Translations under genes and position numbers: made by a program
The notes under the pieces: model-generated
What the model was told of the DNA's origin: nothing
Databases searched by the model: none
What the model saw: the letters and a program-made list of their open reading frames with translations, nothing else
Source of the DNA: Aegilops tauschii subsp. strangulata
Taxonomy: Eukaryota; Streptophyta; Magnoliopsida; Poales; Poaceae
Direction of reading: 5' to 3'
Assembly (NCBI RefSeq): GCF_002575655.3
Contig: NC_053035.3
Location: forward strand, 381,401,792-381,465,791
DNA: 64,000 nucleotides
In this document: positions 33,310 through 46,900 of the stretch, piece after piece
How the letters are laid out: every line of letters begins with the position of its first letter
Position numbering within the stretch: position 1 is the first letter of the stretch

Positions 33310-36300
33310 ATGAGTGATCGTGCGTGGATGTACATGGTCACACTGGTCCGAACAAATGGAGCACTGAATGGTTCACAAATACCAAGGGGTTTGTGCAAGC
33401 TGCATTTGCAAATGGCCAGAGGAAAACCTGGTGCCCCTGTTTCCGGTGCGACAATTGGGAAAAGAGGACAGAGGCTGAAATGGGAAAACACCAAGAGTGG
33501 TTTTACGCCCGATTATACGGTGTGGACATTTCATGGTGAGTCTGCCCAACGTGACCGAGTTGAGGTGGTTCGTCGTCGCACCGAAGAGCATGGTACCGGG
33601 ATGGAAAACATGGTGCAAGACTTTGATGATGCTCGGGATTCGGACGAGGAGATGAAGGAATCTCCAAAGGCCTTTAATGAAATGTTGGAGTCTTCAAAAC
33701 GTCCGCTCCACGAGCACACTGAGCTTTGTCAGTTGGATGCCATCTCACAAGTAATGGCTCTGAAGGCTCAGTTCAACTTGGGCAGAGAATGCTACGACGC
33801 AATGGTGACCCTATTTGGACGCTTTCTACCCAAGGCAATGTAATGCCTGCAAACCTGTACCAATCGGACAAAATCCTCCGTGCACTGAAGATGCCCTATG
33901 AGAAGATACATGCATGTGAGAAAGGATGTGCCTTATTTAGGCTTGACTATGCGGAATTGTACTATTGTCCCATTTGCAAGTCTTCCAGGTATGTTGTGGT
34001 AGACAATGGTATGGGTGAGAAGACACAGACCAAAATCCCCGTTAATGTTCTTTGGTATATGCCAATCGTACCAAGACTTCAACGTATTTTCATGGTCGAA
34101 GAGATGGCCAGACAGATGACATGGCACAAAACGGGCAAAAGAACCGAACTAGATGCAGATGGGAATCTGATGATGGTACACACATCGGATGGTGTTGCGT
34201 GGAAGAAGTTTGATGAATTACATGATGACAAAGCGGCAGATCCGAGGCATCCTCGAGTCGGCATCAGCACGGATGGGTTCAGTGTGTTTGGTCTGACGGC
34301 AGCCCAATACAGTTGTTGGCCCGTATTTGTCTTTCCACTCAATCTCTCCCCCGGACAGATTATGCAAAGAAAGAACATTTTCCTGACATTGATAATTCCA
34401 GGGCCCAACTATCCGGGGAAGAATATGAATGTGTACATGCAGCCGCTTAAGGACGGATTGCAAGAAGACTGGGATAATGGGTTCAAGACATACGACGCCT
34501 ATAGCAAACGGAACTTCATAATGCGTGTCTGGTACATGTACTCGACGCATGACTTGCCGGCGTATGTGCTATTCGTTGGCTGGTGTGTGCATGGAAGGTT
34601 TCCGTGACCCACATGCAAGGGAGCTATTGAGTTTCGTTGGCTTCAGGCCGGTCGCAAGTTTTCTTGCTTCGACATGCATAGACAATTCCTGGATCCTCGC
34701 CATAAGTTCAGGAAAGACAAGAAGAACTTCATCAGAGGTAGAGTTGTCAAAACTCTGCACCACCTGCGTTGACAGGCCAACAGACCCTGGATCAGTTAAA
34801 TGCTCTCGAGCCAGATCCAGAGCGTCCAGGGTACTTCAAGGGGTATAATTCGAAACACGCCTGGACTCACAAGGCATGCTTATGGGATCTGCCTTACTTC
34901 AAAGACCTCCTTTGCCTTACAACATCGACGTGATGCACACTGAGAAGGATATCGCCGAGGCACTTTTTGGTACATTGTTTGGCATAGATGGGAAGTCAAA
35001 GGATAATACTTAGGCTAGAGTCGATCTGGAGGGACTATGTGATAGGCCATTACAAAACATGAAAGAACCGAAAGGAAAGCAGAACTGGACGAAGTCAAAG
35101 GCATGGTTCAATCTTGGAAGGCCAACTATGAGGGAAATTATCTTGTGGGTGAAAATGCAGTTGATGTTCCCCGATAGGTATGCATCGAATCTAAAGAGGG
35201 GAGCGAGTCTTGATAAATTGAAGATATTTGGTCTCAAGAGTCATGATTGGCACATATGGATTGAGTGGGTAATGCCGGTGATGTTGTGTGGCTTCATCCC
35301 TGAGGATGAATGGCTAGTACAGGTAGAGCTGAGCTATTTCTTTCATGTTCTTTGTGCAAAAAAACTATCGCCTAGCATGCTAGAAGAAATGGAAGAGTTG
35401 GTGCCGGAGTTGATCTGCAAGTTAGAGAAGATCTTTCCACCGGGCTTCTTTAATCCAATGCAGCATTTTATTTTGCATCTCCCGACCGAGGCAAGATTGG
35501 GGGGCCCGTGCAAAATCGTTGGTGCTACCCAACTGAGAGGATGTAGAAGACGCTTCGAGAAAAATATAAAAATAAACATAGAATTGAAGCATCGATGGCC
35601 GAGGCATTCATCACTGAGGAGGCGGAAAACTTCGTGACTGCACACTACGAAGCCAAAAATCGTCATTTGCATAATCCGAAGCCTCGGTATAATGCTGACG
35701 ACCCTAAAAAGGGTGGATCCAACCTCAGCCTATTCAAAGGGAATCTCGCACCAGCCAGTGGTTCGAAACTAGTATCTTTGGATAACGAAGAATGGCGGAC
35801 CATTTCGTTGTATATCTTCAACAACCTGACAGAAGTGCGGCCGTACATCGAGTAAGTTCTTGGTACATTGTTTTGCAACTTCTATTTCCTTTGAACTGCT
35901 CGTATTCCTGGATATTTCATACAGTCGATACGTCTCCATATTCTCGTATGGAGCGGTGATCCAAAAGGATTCCGTCGAAGAGTATGAGCTTCTCGCAAAG
36001 CAAGGAGGCGGCTATCCCAGTTTCATCTCTTGGTTAAAACAAACGGTAATTTCCATTAGACCATTTCATTTCTTTCGCTAATTTGCACCTAATGCAACAA
36101 TCCTTTCGTATTAAACTTGTAGGCTAATTCAGAGTCTATGGACGCTGAATTCAGACAAGTCACTAATGGTTTTGACAATAAGGTCTGTTCATTTGACAAA
36201 TACGACATCAACGGGTATCGCTTTCGTACCTATGGCAAAGAGCTATCTATGGCCGACCGAAAGTCTACAAATTGTTGTGTATCTGCTATCGGTGAAGGAA

Positions 36301-36809
36301 GTACCGAGTATTATGGGAGAGTTGAAGCAATTTATGAACTTCTATTCTATGGTGAAAACCCACCGAATATCGTAGTCTTCAAATGTTATTGGTTTCAGCC
36401 GAAGGAGACTAGAAGGACTCATAAACATATAGGGCTAGTTGAAATCAAACAAAGCACCCATTTAGATGTTCCCGATGTCTATATTATGGCTCAACAGGCG
36501 ACCCAAGTATTCTAGCTACCGTGGGCCTGCCAAACTAATCCAAATCTGAAAGGTTGGGATGTCGTTTATGAAGTGCCGCCACGTGCTATACTATCTCCCC
36601 CAAAGGAAGAGGATTATGAACCTCACATTAACCCAGACACATATGAAGGAGAATTCTTCCAAGAAACACGTCTTTCCAAAAAACGTTTCAAGAACCGCTA
36701 TACTTCACCCCAGAACATTGAAGTAGACAGCGACAGTGAATCCGGCATCACCCTAGACGAGGAACAAGAAGAGGTTACTGCTGCGGATGACCTGTCAATG
36801 CTTGACTGA
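33310..36809 (+). pseudogene. TNP2-like CACTA transposase
   Basis: The catalytic protein of CACTA elements, expected to act in the nucleus on the TIRs. In order: a Transpos_assoc-like N-terminus from ATG 33310 (MSDRAWMY, then CPCFRCDNW in another frame); Transposase_21 at 33726-34607 (GISTDGFSVFG, YSCWPVF, IIPGPNYPGKNMNVYMQPL, THDLPAYVLFVGWC); a DUF4218 region at about 35059-35855 (HDWHIWIEWVMPVML, FFNPMQHFILHLPTEARLGG); and a DUF4216 region at 36138-36515. Introns are predicted at 35852-35924 and 36046-36122; both splice with GT..AG and keep frame (WLKQT-ANSES). It is broken by frameshifts near 33330, 33490, 33840 and 35515, by several stops between 34607 and 35058, and by TAG at 36513-36515. 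Confidence 0.9.
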
Positions 36810-37062
36810 TTACGTAAAGGTGGCCTTCCACATGTTGATGCCGCTGAACCCGATGAGCACGTCATTGATGATATTGATGATGATGATTATGCATTTATTG
36901 ATGATAGTGATCGAAATTATTAGTAGTTCTTGTCAGGTATTCAATTTTTTTATGTTGTACTTGATGATGATACACTTAAGTGATATACATATTATTATTC
37001 ATGTCGGTATTTTTTATGCTGTACTAATTTTGTTTACTCTTTGTCATGGCAGGTGTTGAAAA
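36810..37062 (+). other. Spacer between the two CACTA genes
   Basis: AT-rich 250-bp spacer with GATGATGAT repeats. An acceptor-like TGGCAG precedes the start of the next gene, so a non-coding first exon upstream is possible. Confidence 0.45.
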
Positions 37063-38817
37063 ATGGTGGCCGCTGGTCCGGAGCGCTCCGAGGCCCCTTC
37101 TTCATCGGCGCATGGTGGGAGGTCTTCCATTCCACAAACACCTCTCCGCCGAGCGTTGCTGGACAGTATGGCGACACCGTCGGGCCCTTCTTCGTCGACC
37201 GCGGTGCCCAGCAGGGGACGAGGTAAGGGAGGGAAGAAGAGAGCAGTTGGAGCATGTGGTCGCGGGAGAGGAGGTAGGGTGACTGCTAGGGTGCCTTCCT
37301 CGCCGCCACCCCCAGCTGTTTCACCCGAGCATGTGACTGCTAGGGTGGACTCGTCCGAGGAAGAGCCTACACGGACTCCGGTCCATGAGCCTAGGGTCGA
37401 CGGGCCTTCAGCCCATGAGACCCTGGACGAGCACACATCTGGATGGGGTACCTGGCCGGATCAGCCTGAGGGGCCGAGTGGCCATGCTGATGATGGCAGG
37501 GAGCCGACTGATAGTGAGGAGGAGGGGGCACCGTCTACCAGCGTGGTTGTACACGTCTCCCGTCCGTGCCGGCGACCCGCGAGCAGAGGTGGTTGATTTT
37601 CCCTGATGGGGAGAGGTAAGTGCATTTAATCTTTTTGTACGTTTTGCATTCACGTTTCTTCAAATATCTAATGCGTTGGCCTTGTCATACTGCAGGGGTT
37701 GGGACCACCCTTAGGATGTCCGCAGGCCCAACTCCGTCCTTGGAGTGCTTTGCCGGCAAAACTTCCCGTGGTTTGTCACGTTGCCCGGTGAGGGTCGGCT
37801 TCCAGAGCTTGGATTGAGATGGGAGCACTACTTGGCTGCCCCGGCCCCGCCAGGTGAGATTATCGACGGTGTCTTGTGCGACACAAGGGCAGACATGGTG
37901 ATCAGAAAGTTCTGGGTAATTTCCCCTTTACACAATTACAAATCTTCAACTAGCTATTTATTAATTATACTAATCAATATTGTCTCGTTTGATTGCAGAC
38001 ATTCTACAGGTGTGAGGAGGGATACGAGGAGGCCGCGGCAAATGTCATCGATAATGTCTGCAAGCGCCTACTACAAAACTTATGGCACGAGGCTCAGGTG
38101 CAGGCTGTTCGAGACTACTACGCCTTGCGTGGTATCAAGAAGACCAAGCCGGCGTGCCGCGAGAAGTTCCTGATGAAGGAGAAGTACATGAAGGTAATTC
38201 TTAAGGCCTTGTACTTACTTCCTTCATTTAGTAATTCATAGCCGGAGCGCTCAAGTTTCTATTTGCTAACTTAGGCGCCTCCGAGATGGTGTGCGGATCA
38301 GATGGATTGTTGGGAGGTGTTGGTCAATGAGTGGTGCTCAAAAGAATGGCTAGCCGTCCACAACGAGGCCAAGGACAAATGTGCCCAAATGGAAGGTGTG
38401 CCACACCATCAAGGCAGCTCCAACTTATATCAGTTCGGGCGGAACTGGGTATGTGGTTTGCTTCATTATTCATGCAATTCATTCATCATGCTAGCTTGAG
38501 CCCTTTAATTACTAATTTACTTTGTTTCTCTCTTTCAGGCGCGCTACAATAAGGCGGATAAGGTGCCAGAGGTGTACGACCTCTATGCCATGGCCCATAC
38601 TGCCTCTTACAAGAAGGTCAAGGCATTCTCTCCGTCTGACCTCGATGGTCCAAACAACTTCACCAACATCTCCTCCCACGACAAGCTCATGAGATATAGA
38701 GATCAGGGGAAGGCGAGGAAAGGGGAGGACTTTAACCCGAGCCAGGGTCACATTGATCCAGAGCTGGTGATGATAGCTGATGGCGGGAGGTCCCATGGCT
38801 CGATAGCCATTGGAGAT
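37063..38817 (+). pseudogene. Second CACTA gene (TnpA/Transposase_24 type), exons 1 to 5a
   Basis: Exons are predicted by eye: 37063-37615, 37696-37915, 37999-38193, 38275-38448 and 38539-38817, all with GT..AG introns of 80-91 bp. The product starts MVAAGPERSEAP and has a basic Gly/Arg-rich and acidic N-terminus. It continues with LRWEHYLAAPAPPGEII, FYRCEEGYEEAAANVIDNVC, DQMDCWEVLVNEWCSKEW and VYDLYAMAHTASYKKVKAF, typical of the plant transposase Ptta/En/Spm (Transposase_24) family. It presumably binds the subterminal repeats. Defects are a frameshift near 37545 and a TAG at about 37712. Exon 5 is cut at 38817 by element B and resumes in frame at 48051. Confidence 0.85.
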
Positions 38818-39296
38818 TGAGGGAGTCCTGGACTAAGGGGTCCTCGGGCGTCTGGCCTATTATCAATGGGCCGGACTGATGGGCTGTGAAGACATGAAGA
38901 CCGAAGACTGTACCCATGTCTGGATAGGACTCTCCTTGGCGTGGAAGGAAAGCTTGGCGATCAACTACAAAGATTCCTTCCTATGTAACCGACTCTATGT
39001 AACCCTAGTTCCCCCCGGTGTCTATATAAACCGGAGGGTTTAGTCCGGAAAGGATATACTCATTACCATAGTCATACAGGCTAGGCTTCTACAGTTTAGC
39101 CATTATGATCTCGTGGTAGATCAACTCTTGTAACACTCATATTCATCAAGATCAATCAAGCAGGAAGTAGGGTATTACCTCCATAGAGAGGGCCCGAACC
39201 TGGGTAAACATCGTGTCCCCTGTCTCCTGTAACCATCGACCTTAGACGCACAGTTCGGGACCCCCTACCCGAGATCCGCCGGTTTTGACACCGACA
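38818..39296 (+). repeat. Element B 5' LTR
   Basis: It runs from TGAGGGAGTCCTGG to TTTTGACACCGACA. A TATA-like TATATAAA at about 39023-39030 is followed by the transcribed part. Confidence 0.92.
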
Positions 39297-39315
39297 TTGG
39301 TGGTTTCATTGAGAG
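39297..39315 (+). other. Element B primer binding site
   Basis: TTGGTGGTTTCATTGAGAG directly follows the 5' LTR. It differs at one base from element E. Confidence 0.65.
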
Positions 39316-39322
39316 TTCCGTT

Positions 39323-42179
39323 GTGCCGTCGATGAAAGGTTCGATGGCCCCTTTGATCGTCAATAGTGACGATGTCCATGGAGAAACCTTCCTCCCCAGA
39401 CAGATTTTCGTATTCGGCGGCTTCGTACTGCGGGCCAACTCGCTTGGCCATCTGGAGCAGATCGATAGCTACGCCCCTGGCCACCAGCAGATTTGGAATC
39501 TTGAACTACGTTGCGGATATCCGTGGATACTTGATCTTCAATGGATTTGAGACCGCGGCGATCGCTCCCCCTCGCTCCGATGAACATAACACAAATCCGT
39601 CATCGGACCATATTCAGGAGATGGTTCCTGTAACTGCTACGGCCTTAGATCCGGAGCAGATCGCCCCATCCGAAGCCATAGAGTTCGCGGCGTTGGAGCC
39701 GCACGCAGACTCAACACTTGGGAATATCTGCGTCAACAGAATTCCGGACTCGTTTCCGGCTATAAGTTCCGAACCGCGTACGCCTGCGGACACCGAGCTG
39801 GATCGGTCATCGATCTTCGAGTTCAGCGCCACAGATGTCTTCCAACACTCGCCCTTGGGCGATATGCTAAATTCATTAAAAAACCTGTCCTTGGCGGGGG
39901 ACTCACAGCCGAACTATGTCCGGTTCGAACTAGAAGTTGATGATGGAGAATTTTGCTTCCCACCCGCCACCCACTTCATATCCACTGTCGAGGACTTAAC
40001 CGACGTGCTTGATTATGGCTCTGAAGACATCGACGGTATGGACGACGATGCCGACAAGGAGCAAGTCCAAGACCCGCCATTCACTGGACGTTGGACGGCC
40101 ACCTCTTTGTACGATGTGTACATGGTTGACACACCTAAAAAAGCTAGCGACAATGACAAAGAAGATCCAGTGGCGAATAAACCTTCTGAGACACAGTCCA
40201 AGCGTCGGCGCCCTAAACGCTGCTCTAAGTCATGTCGCTCAAAAGATAGCAACACTGGCACCGGAGAAAATAGTAGTTCGGACCACGCTGAAAACAATGA
40301 AGACCCTGTTGGAGTAACATCCAAACAGGAGGAACAAGACAACGGGCAAGTTAACCCTGATAAACAGGCCATGCCCAACGAACTGGATGACGATAGTTGT
40401 CGTCCACTCTCCGAGGATGAGGAGAGCCTTGGCAATGAGGATTTCATCGTGCCTGAGGCACCCCTCGAGGAGGAGCGCTTCAAGCGCCAGCTAATAGCTA
40501 CTGCAAGAAGCCTGAAGAAGAAGCAGCAGCAACTTCAAGCTGATCAAGACCTACTCATTGACAGATGGACTGATGTCCTGGCAGCCGAGGAATACGGCCT
40601 CAAGCGTCCAGCCAAGAGTTACCCGAAGCGTAGACTGCTACCTCAGTTCGATGAGGAGACGCCGGAGCCCATACCTCCCTCACGCAATGCGGAACGACCA
40701 CCACGTGGTCGGGATAGTGCGGCGGACCGACCAGCCCGCGGTCGGGATAAAATGGAAACTCAGGCCGAACAGCAGCCCGCCCCACCACCTCGTAAAAACA
40801 GAGACAAAACAGCTCGGGACTATACATACGACCTTCGGCAGGACCTGGACAGTAGAGCAGGACACACCATATCAATCTACGGATCGCGAGGACGCTTTTC
40901 GACTCGCGATGACGGCTACCTATTCGGACGTGACAAACCTAGTCACGCCCGGGCCGATAACCGCAGGCGGACTTCATTGGAGGTGCGCCGCGACGCGGCC
41001 TGATATAGAGGCGCCGCACACCCTCTTTGCTTCACAGCTGAAGTAATGGATCATGAATTCCCCGAGGGGTTCAAGCCCGTCAATATTGAATCATACGACG
41101 GAACAACCGATCCCGCAGTATGGATCGAGGATTTTATTCTCCACATCCATATGGCCCGAGGAGACGACCTCCACGCCATCAAATACCTCCCACTTAAACT
41201 AAAAGGGCCAGCTAGACACTGGTTAAATAGCCTGCCTGAAAATTCCATCGGTAGTTGGGAGGACTTGGAAGAAGCTTTTCTTGACAACTTCCAAGGTACT
41301 TATGTCTGGCCACCAGACGCCCATGACTTAAGTCATATAGTTCAACAACCTGGAGAATCAGCCAGAAAATTCTGGACTAGATTCCTAACCAAAAAGAACC
41401 AGATCGTTGACTGCCCAGATGCCGAAGCTCTAGCGGCCTTCAAACATAGCATCCGTGACGAATGGCTCGCCCGCCACCTCGGCCAAGAAAAGCCAAAATC
41501 CATGGCAGCCCTCATGGCACTCATGACCCGCTTTTGCGCGGGTGAGGACAGCTGGCTGGCTCGTAGCAAAAACACAGCCAGCGAGGCAGGCCCCTCTGAG
41601 GCCAAAAACAGCACCGGCAAGCTCTGGTGCAATAGACACAAACGCCGAAGCAATGGCGATAACGCCGATGACACTACAGTTAACGCCGGATTCAGCGGCT
41701 CCAAGTCCGGCCAGCGGAAGAAGCCCTACAAAAGGATCAGTGAGGGACCATCCAGCTTGGACCGCATACTCAACCGTTCGTGCCAGATACATGGCAACCC
41801 AGACAAACAAGCCAATCATACCAACAGAGATTGTTGGGTTTTTAAACAGGCTGGCAAGTTAAATGCCGAGAACAAGGAAAAGGGATCACAAAGTGAGGAC
41901 GACGACGAAGAGCCCCGGCAGCCGAACACTAGGGGGCAGAAGAAATTTCCCCCTCAAGTCAAAACGGTGAACATGATATATGCTACACACATCCCCGAAA
42001 GGGAGCGCAAGCGCGTACTCAGGGACATCTACGCGGTAGAGCCAGTCGCCCCAAAATTCAATCCGTGGTCGTCATTCCCGATCACCTTCGATCGTCGAGA
42101 TCATCCAACTAGTATCCGCCATGGAGGTTCAGCCGCACTGGTCCTCGACCCAATCATCGACGGGTTTCACCTAACATGA
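39323..42179 (+). pseudogene. Element B Gag
   Basis: One long Gag chain in three pieces. The N-terminal part starts at ATG 39323 (MPSMKGSMAP), shifts frame near 39490 and runs as a charged, probably disordered region to a TGA at 41001-41003. The same frame continues at once through LCFTAEVMDHEFPEGF into the capsid-like domain (41046 onward: AVWIEDFILHIHMARGDD, PLKLKGPARHWLNSLP, ARKFWTRFLTKKNQIVDC). A cysteine/histidine cluster (CQIHGNPDKQANHTNRDC) follows. A second in-frame TGA at 42177-42179 separates it from the protease. Gag would assemble particles; this copy is broken. Confidence 0.87.
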
Positions 42180-42644
42180 GTCCTAACGGACGGTGGTAGC
42201 ATCCTCAACCTGCTCTATCAGGATATAGTGCGCAAAATGGGCATTAATCCCTCACGAATCAAACCCACAAAAACTACCTTTAAAGGAGTCATACCAGGCG
42301 TAGAGGCCTGTTGTATGGGCTCAATCATGCTGGAAGTGGTCTTCGGTTCCCCGGACAACTTCCGAAGCGAAGAGCTAATCTTCGATATCGTCCCCTTCCG
42401 CAGCGGCTACCACGCACTGCTCGAACGAACCGTGTTTGCTAGATTCAACGCGGTGCCACACTATGCTTATCTCAAGCTCAAGATGCCCGGTCCACGCGGC
42501 GTCATAACAGTCAATGGAAACACCGAACGCTCCCTCCGTACAGAGGAGCACACAGCCGCCCTAGCAGCAGAGGTACAGAGTGGCCTTCTCAAGCAGAACT
42601 ATAATCCGGCTGCCGAGCCCCTGGACATCACTAAGAGGGTCTGA
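42180..42644 (+). pseudogene. Element B aspartic protease domain
   Basis: This continues in the Gag frame after TGA 42177-42179. It has the retropepsin-like motif LTDGGSILNLLYQDIVRKMG near its start, the IIPGVEA-type middle (here VIPGVEACCMG) and the ELIFDIVPFRSGYHALL end typical of gypsy proteases. It is followed by TGA at 42642-42644. The frame then continues weakly (TTLQQDSSACQELD, then stop) and ends without any RT. Confidence 0.8.
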
Positions 42645-43924
42645 ACCACACTACAACAGGACAGCTCGGCTTGTCAAGAGCTCGATTAGCAATTCGGCCT
42701 CCGTCCCAGCCCTGATGAGGTAGCGGCATTCGTACCACGCGTACATAATTACGCACTCAAAATCCCATGGGCATCGACGGAGGCAAAGCTAGCTTGTAGT
42801 CCACAGTTTGGCTACACCGATCCCGGACTCACTTGTATCTTTACTATTTCCTTTTTTCCCCTTTTTTTCTTTCTCAGGTCTCTTTTATATAGGCCTCCTT
42901 CGATGGCCTGATTACTGGTCCTGTCAAAGGACAAGTACACCAGATTGGCACAGAGCACATGCATACAGGGGAAGCTCTAGAGGACAATCCAACGATTACT
43001 CTACCTGTTTTCAGTACCCAAATGCAGCTCTCCTTTGGTTATGGCATGTTAAATAGTCGGTTGCTTATCGCACTATTTGTATAAATGCGCTTTGACGCAT
43101 TAACCCAACTATAATGGAAACGGTTCATGACCCAAGTCCAAGGGCGCCAGATACTACCTCTGCTCTCTTTCTGTTTTCCTTTGCCAGTAATTACTTATCT
43201 TCTCGCACCCGTACACTTTGGTACGTTTCATATTTGCCAGGGGCTCTCCATCGCCCCATAATGTGGCAACAAAGTCTGAACACTTCTTACCGATAAGTTT
43301 GGCACCCCGAATTTAGCATTATATGCATTGGCTCCGAATCATGTCTTTGGTCAATAGTTGGGTTGCCCGGCTCCTGTGCTTGCTACCCTACGTTCTGCTA
43401 TATCGGCTAGGGTAGTAAAGGGAGAACTACTGCGATTGTGCCCTGGTCTAAACCGGATGAGCACCTCAGTAGAGAAAGCCGAAAACTAACTGTCATGATG
43501 CGGCGAGAGCCGGTCAGCTGTTCGGAGGTGACAAATCGCTGGAGATTTTTTCCGCATTCCGCGAAGGATCGGTACTTCCCGATCAGACGCTGACAGCACT
43601 CTGGGTCGTATACCAGGGGCTGCGCCCATGTTTTATTATAAAACTCCCATGGCTAAGTGAGGGCGTTTAAGCCGCATAGTCTGATTGCCTGGTTCGTTGC
43701 GCTAAACAACTCCTTCAGGGACCATATAATCGCATCAAGATTGTTTAGATTCCACCCCGAACACCTCCGTACTACCTACGTGAGGGCAGAAGCCGACGAC
43801 TGGCCAACCCTCAGATTCCATACAACATGGCCGCACAGGAGGAAACAATTAAAACGTAACAAACATTATATTACAAACCGGCTTTGTTTTCATCATACAA
43901 GGCAAAAACAAAACACGAATGTAT
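42645..43924 (+). other. Non-coding interior of element B
   Basis: After a short remnant of the Pol chain (VAAFVPRVHNYALKIPWAS near 42720-42780) there is no coding signal. RT, RNase H and integrase are missing. The part from about 43300 matches 21130-21720 of element A in inverted orientation. Confidence 0.65.
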
Positions 43925-46900
43925 TCATTCGAAAATAATGTCCTGCCCGCACTGCGCCGCTGCAAGTCGAGACCCCTCTAGGACATACACAAAATATCGC
44001 TCGGGTGTGCGGTGCTCCTTGCCCTCTGGCGGCCCCCTGGCCACCTCGACGGCGTCCATCTTCGCCCACCACATCTTGCAACGGGCGAAGGCCATGCGGG
44101 CACCTTTGATGCAGACTGATCGCTTGACGATGTCTAGCCGCAGATAGGCTTCCACCACCCGCTTCACGAAGCCAAAATAACTGCTAGGTATAACTTCAGC
44201 TGGCCATGGCCGGATTATTAAATCCTTCATGGCCAGTCCGGCCACCCTGTGCAGCTCGACCAACTGTTTCAGTTGATCGGCAAAGGGCCCCGGATGTTCT
44301 GGCACAACATACTGCGACCAGAATAGCTTCTCCGTGGAATTCCCTTCTTTGGCTCGGAAGAACTCCGCAGCATCGGACACGCTGCGCGGTAGATCCGCAA
44401 AATCCCCTGGGCAACTCCGAATCCGGGTTAGTAAAAGGTACTTCCTCTCCGGATACTTGCTTTGCATGTTAAAAGCCTTACCCGCTGCGATCTTCTTGGC
44501 CTCCTGGATCTCCTGGAGAGCGTCCCGGCCCTCATTCCGTGCGGCCTCCGCGCTCTGGCGAGCCTTGGTAAGTTCGGTCTCTTGAACCGACGCCTCGCGC
44601 TCCAAGGCTTCGCACTTCTTTACCGCATCCTGGAGCTCCTGCTGGACCTCGTTGACCCGGGCCTTGAGCTTCTTACGGGCAGCCTGCTGCTGGATAGCCT
44701 TCCCCTCGGCTTCGGCCAGGGCATTTTTCAGGGCCTCGACCTCGGTCGCCGCCCCTACACATATTATGACACTCCGGTTAATACTCACCGCTTATTCTTT
44801 CCGAATACACAGCAAGTCATTACTCACCTTGCTTCTCCTGGAGCTGAATATTCACCTCGCCGAGCTCATTCTCGGTCCGCTCCAACCTCTGCTTCAGTTC
44901 AGAGACTTCGGCAGCATGCAAGGTCGCGGCCAACAGCGACGCCTGCTTATTCATACATATCAGGTTAGTCTCCTACAATGGATTGATCTGACCGACCTTC
45001 CTTTCCAAATACCGGACAGTGTCTCAGGGGCTACTGTCAGCACAGGGTGTTCTCTTTCTACGTGACTTACTTCAAAACATGTCAACAGATTGTTGCAGGC
45101 CTAGTTTAGTCCGCTCTTGACGGGCTGAACCTTCTCGATCACCGTACCCATAAGGACACGGTGCTCGTACACAATGGAGGCGCCTCGTAGCGCCTCCATC
45201 AGGTTATCAGGTGCCCCTGGTTGGACAGGGGCCATCAATGGAATTGGCGCACCCCCCTCTTTCGAAGGAAGGTGCGTGCCGGATTCCGGGGCCGTATCGG
45301 TCCCCGGAATCGTATTCGGCTGAGGGCCGAACTGAATACGTCCCTCCTCGCCAGTCTCCATGGGGATCTGCTCCCCCATGTGTCCGGCAGCGGAGGTCTT
45401 GCCTTGCAGTGCCTCCTGGACAGCGTCCTGGGCCCCTCCCCGGCTCGGAGCGGTCCTCCGGGACAACACTTAGGTGTCGTCCTTGGCCTCGGGGGAATAA
45501 GCGGTCGGCGGTGACATGCTGGCCATTTCCGCTGAATCCAACGAACCTCCAGATGAGGATCGCTGGATGCTGTCGCGGGCCGGACTGCAATAACACAATT
45601 AACCACGTCAAAACGATAAAAAGGAGAGGTCGGGTATACGGGTATACGTGAGTCATAGTACCTACGATGCGGCCCGAGGTTTAGTGCGGGGGCGTCGCTG
45701 CGGACTGTTGTCAACGTCCCATGCGGTGTTGACCGCAAGGGCGCCCTTCCCCTTCTTGGGTGTTCCCGCCTCCAGATTCATGGAAGCCCCCCTTTTCTTC
45801 TTTCCCTCTTCAGGGGGAGGGTTCTTATCCTCCTCCTCCTCCTCTTCCTCCTCGTCGTCCTCAGGGATGGAGGAATGGGCTTCTTCGTCTTCGCACGTCA
45901 CGTCCGAAGCGCCCTTGCGACGGGGGCCACTTTTGGCCCCCTTGGCCTTCTTCTTGGCCTTCTTCTCCGGCGCCTTATAGGGTGCCGGCACCAGCATCTT
46001 CGCTAGACGCGGGATGACCGATTCTTCAGGCAGTGGAGCCGGACACTGGATCCGCTTCGCCCTCTCCATCCAGTCCTGAAAAAGCAATGATAAAAGCTCA
46101 GACATCATCCTCGAAACAAACAAGTAGGGGATATGTTAAAAATAACATACCTCGCTGGTGAGGTGTTTAATGTCGTGCCCATGGTCTGAATCTGTGGCCG
46201 GCGGTTTCTTGTTGCCCTTAAAGAGCAACTTCCAGGCACCTTCGTGAGTGGTTTCGAAGAGCCTCACCAGGGTTTGGTGCTTCTTCGGATGAAACTCCCA
46301 CAGAGGGCGACTTCTGCGCTTGCATGGGAGGATCCGACGAACTATCATCACCTGGATTACATCGACAAGCTTGACGTTCTTGGCTATCATGCTTTGAACA
46401 TGCGTCTGCAGCGCTATCAGCTCATCGGGCGAACACCAGTTCGGACTCTTCTTGACCCAGGAGGTGAGTCGCATGGGAGCGTCGGGACGGAATTCGGCAG
46501 CTGCGGCCCAGGTGGTGCCGCGGGGGTCCGTGATATAGAATCACTGTCTCTGCCACTCCTTTACTGTATCCACAAAAGTGCCTTTCGGACAGGAGACGTT
46601 GGACAGCTTACTCACCATGGCTCCTCCGCACTCCGCGTGCTGGCCATCCACCACCTTCGGCTTCACGTTGAAGACTTTGAGCCACAGCCCGAAGTGGGGT
46701 TGGATGCGGAGGAAGACCTCACACACGACGATAAACACCGAGATGTTGAGGAAGGAGTTCAGGGATAGATCGTGGGAATCTATCCCGTAATAGTACATCA
46801 GCCCGCGGACGAAAGGGTGGAGTGGGAACCCTAGTCCGCGGAAGAAATGAGGGATGAATACCACCCTCTCGTCGGGCTTCGGCATGGGGACGACTTGTCC

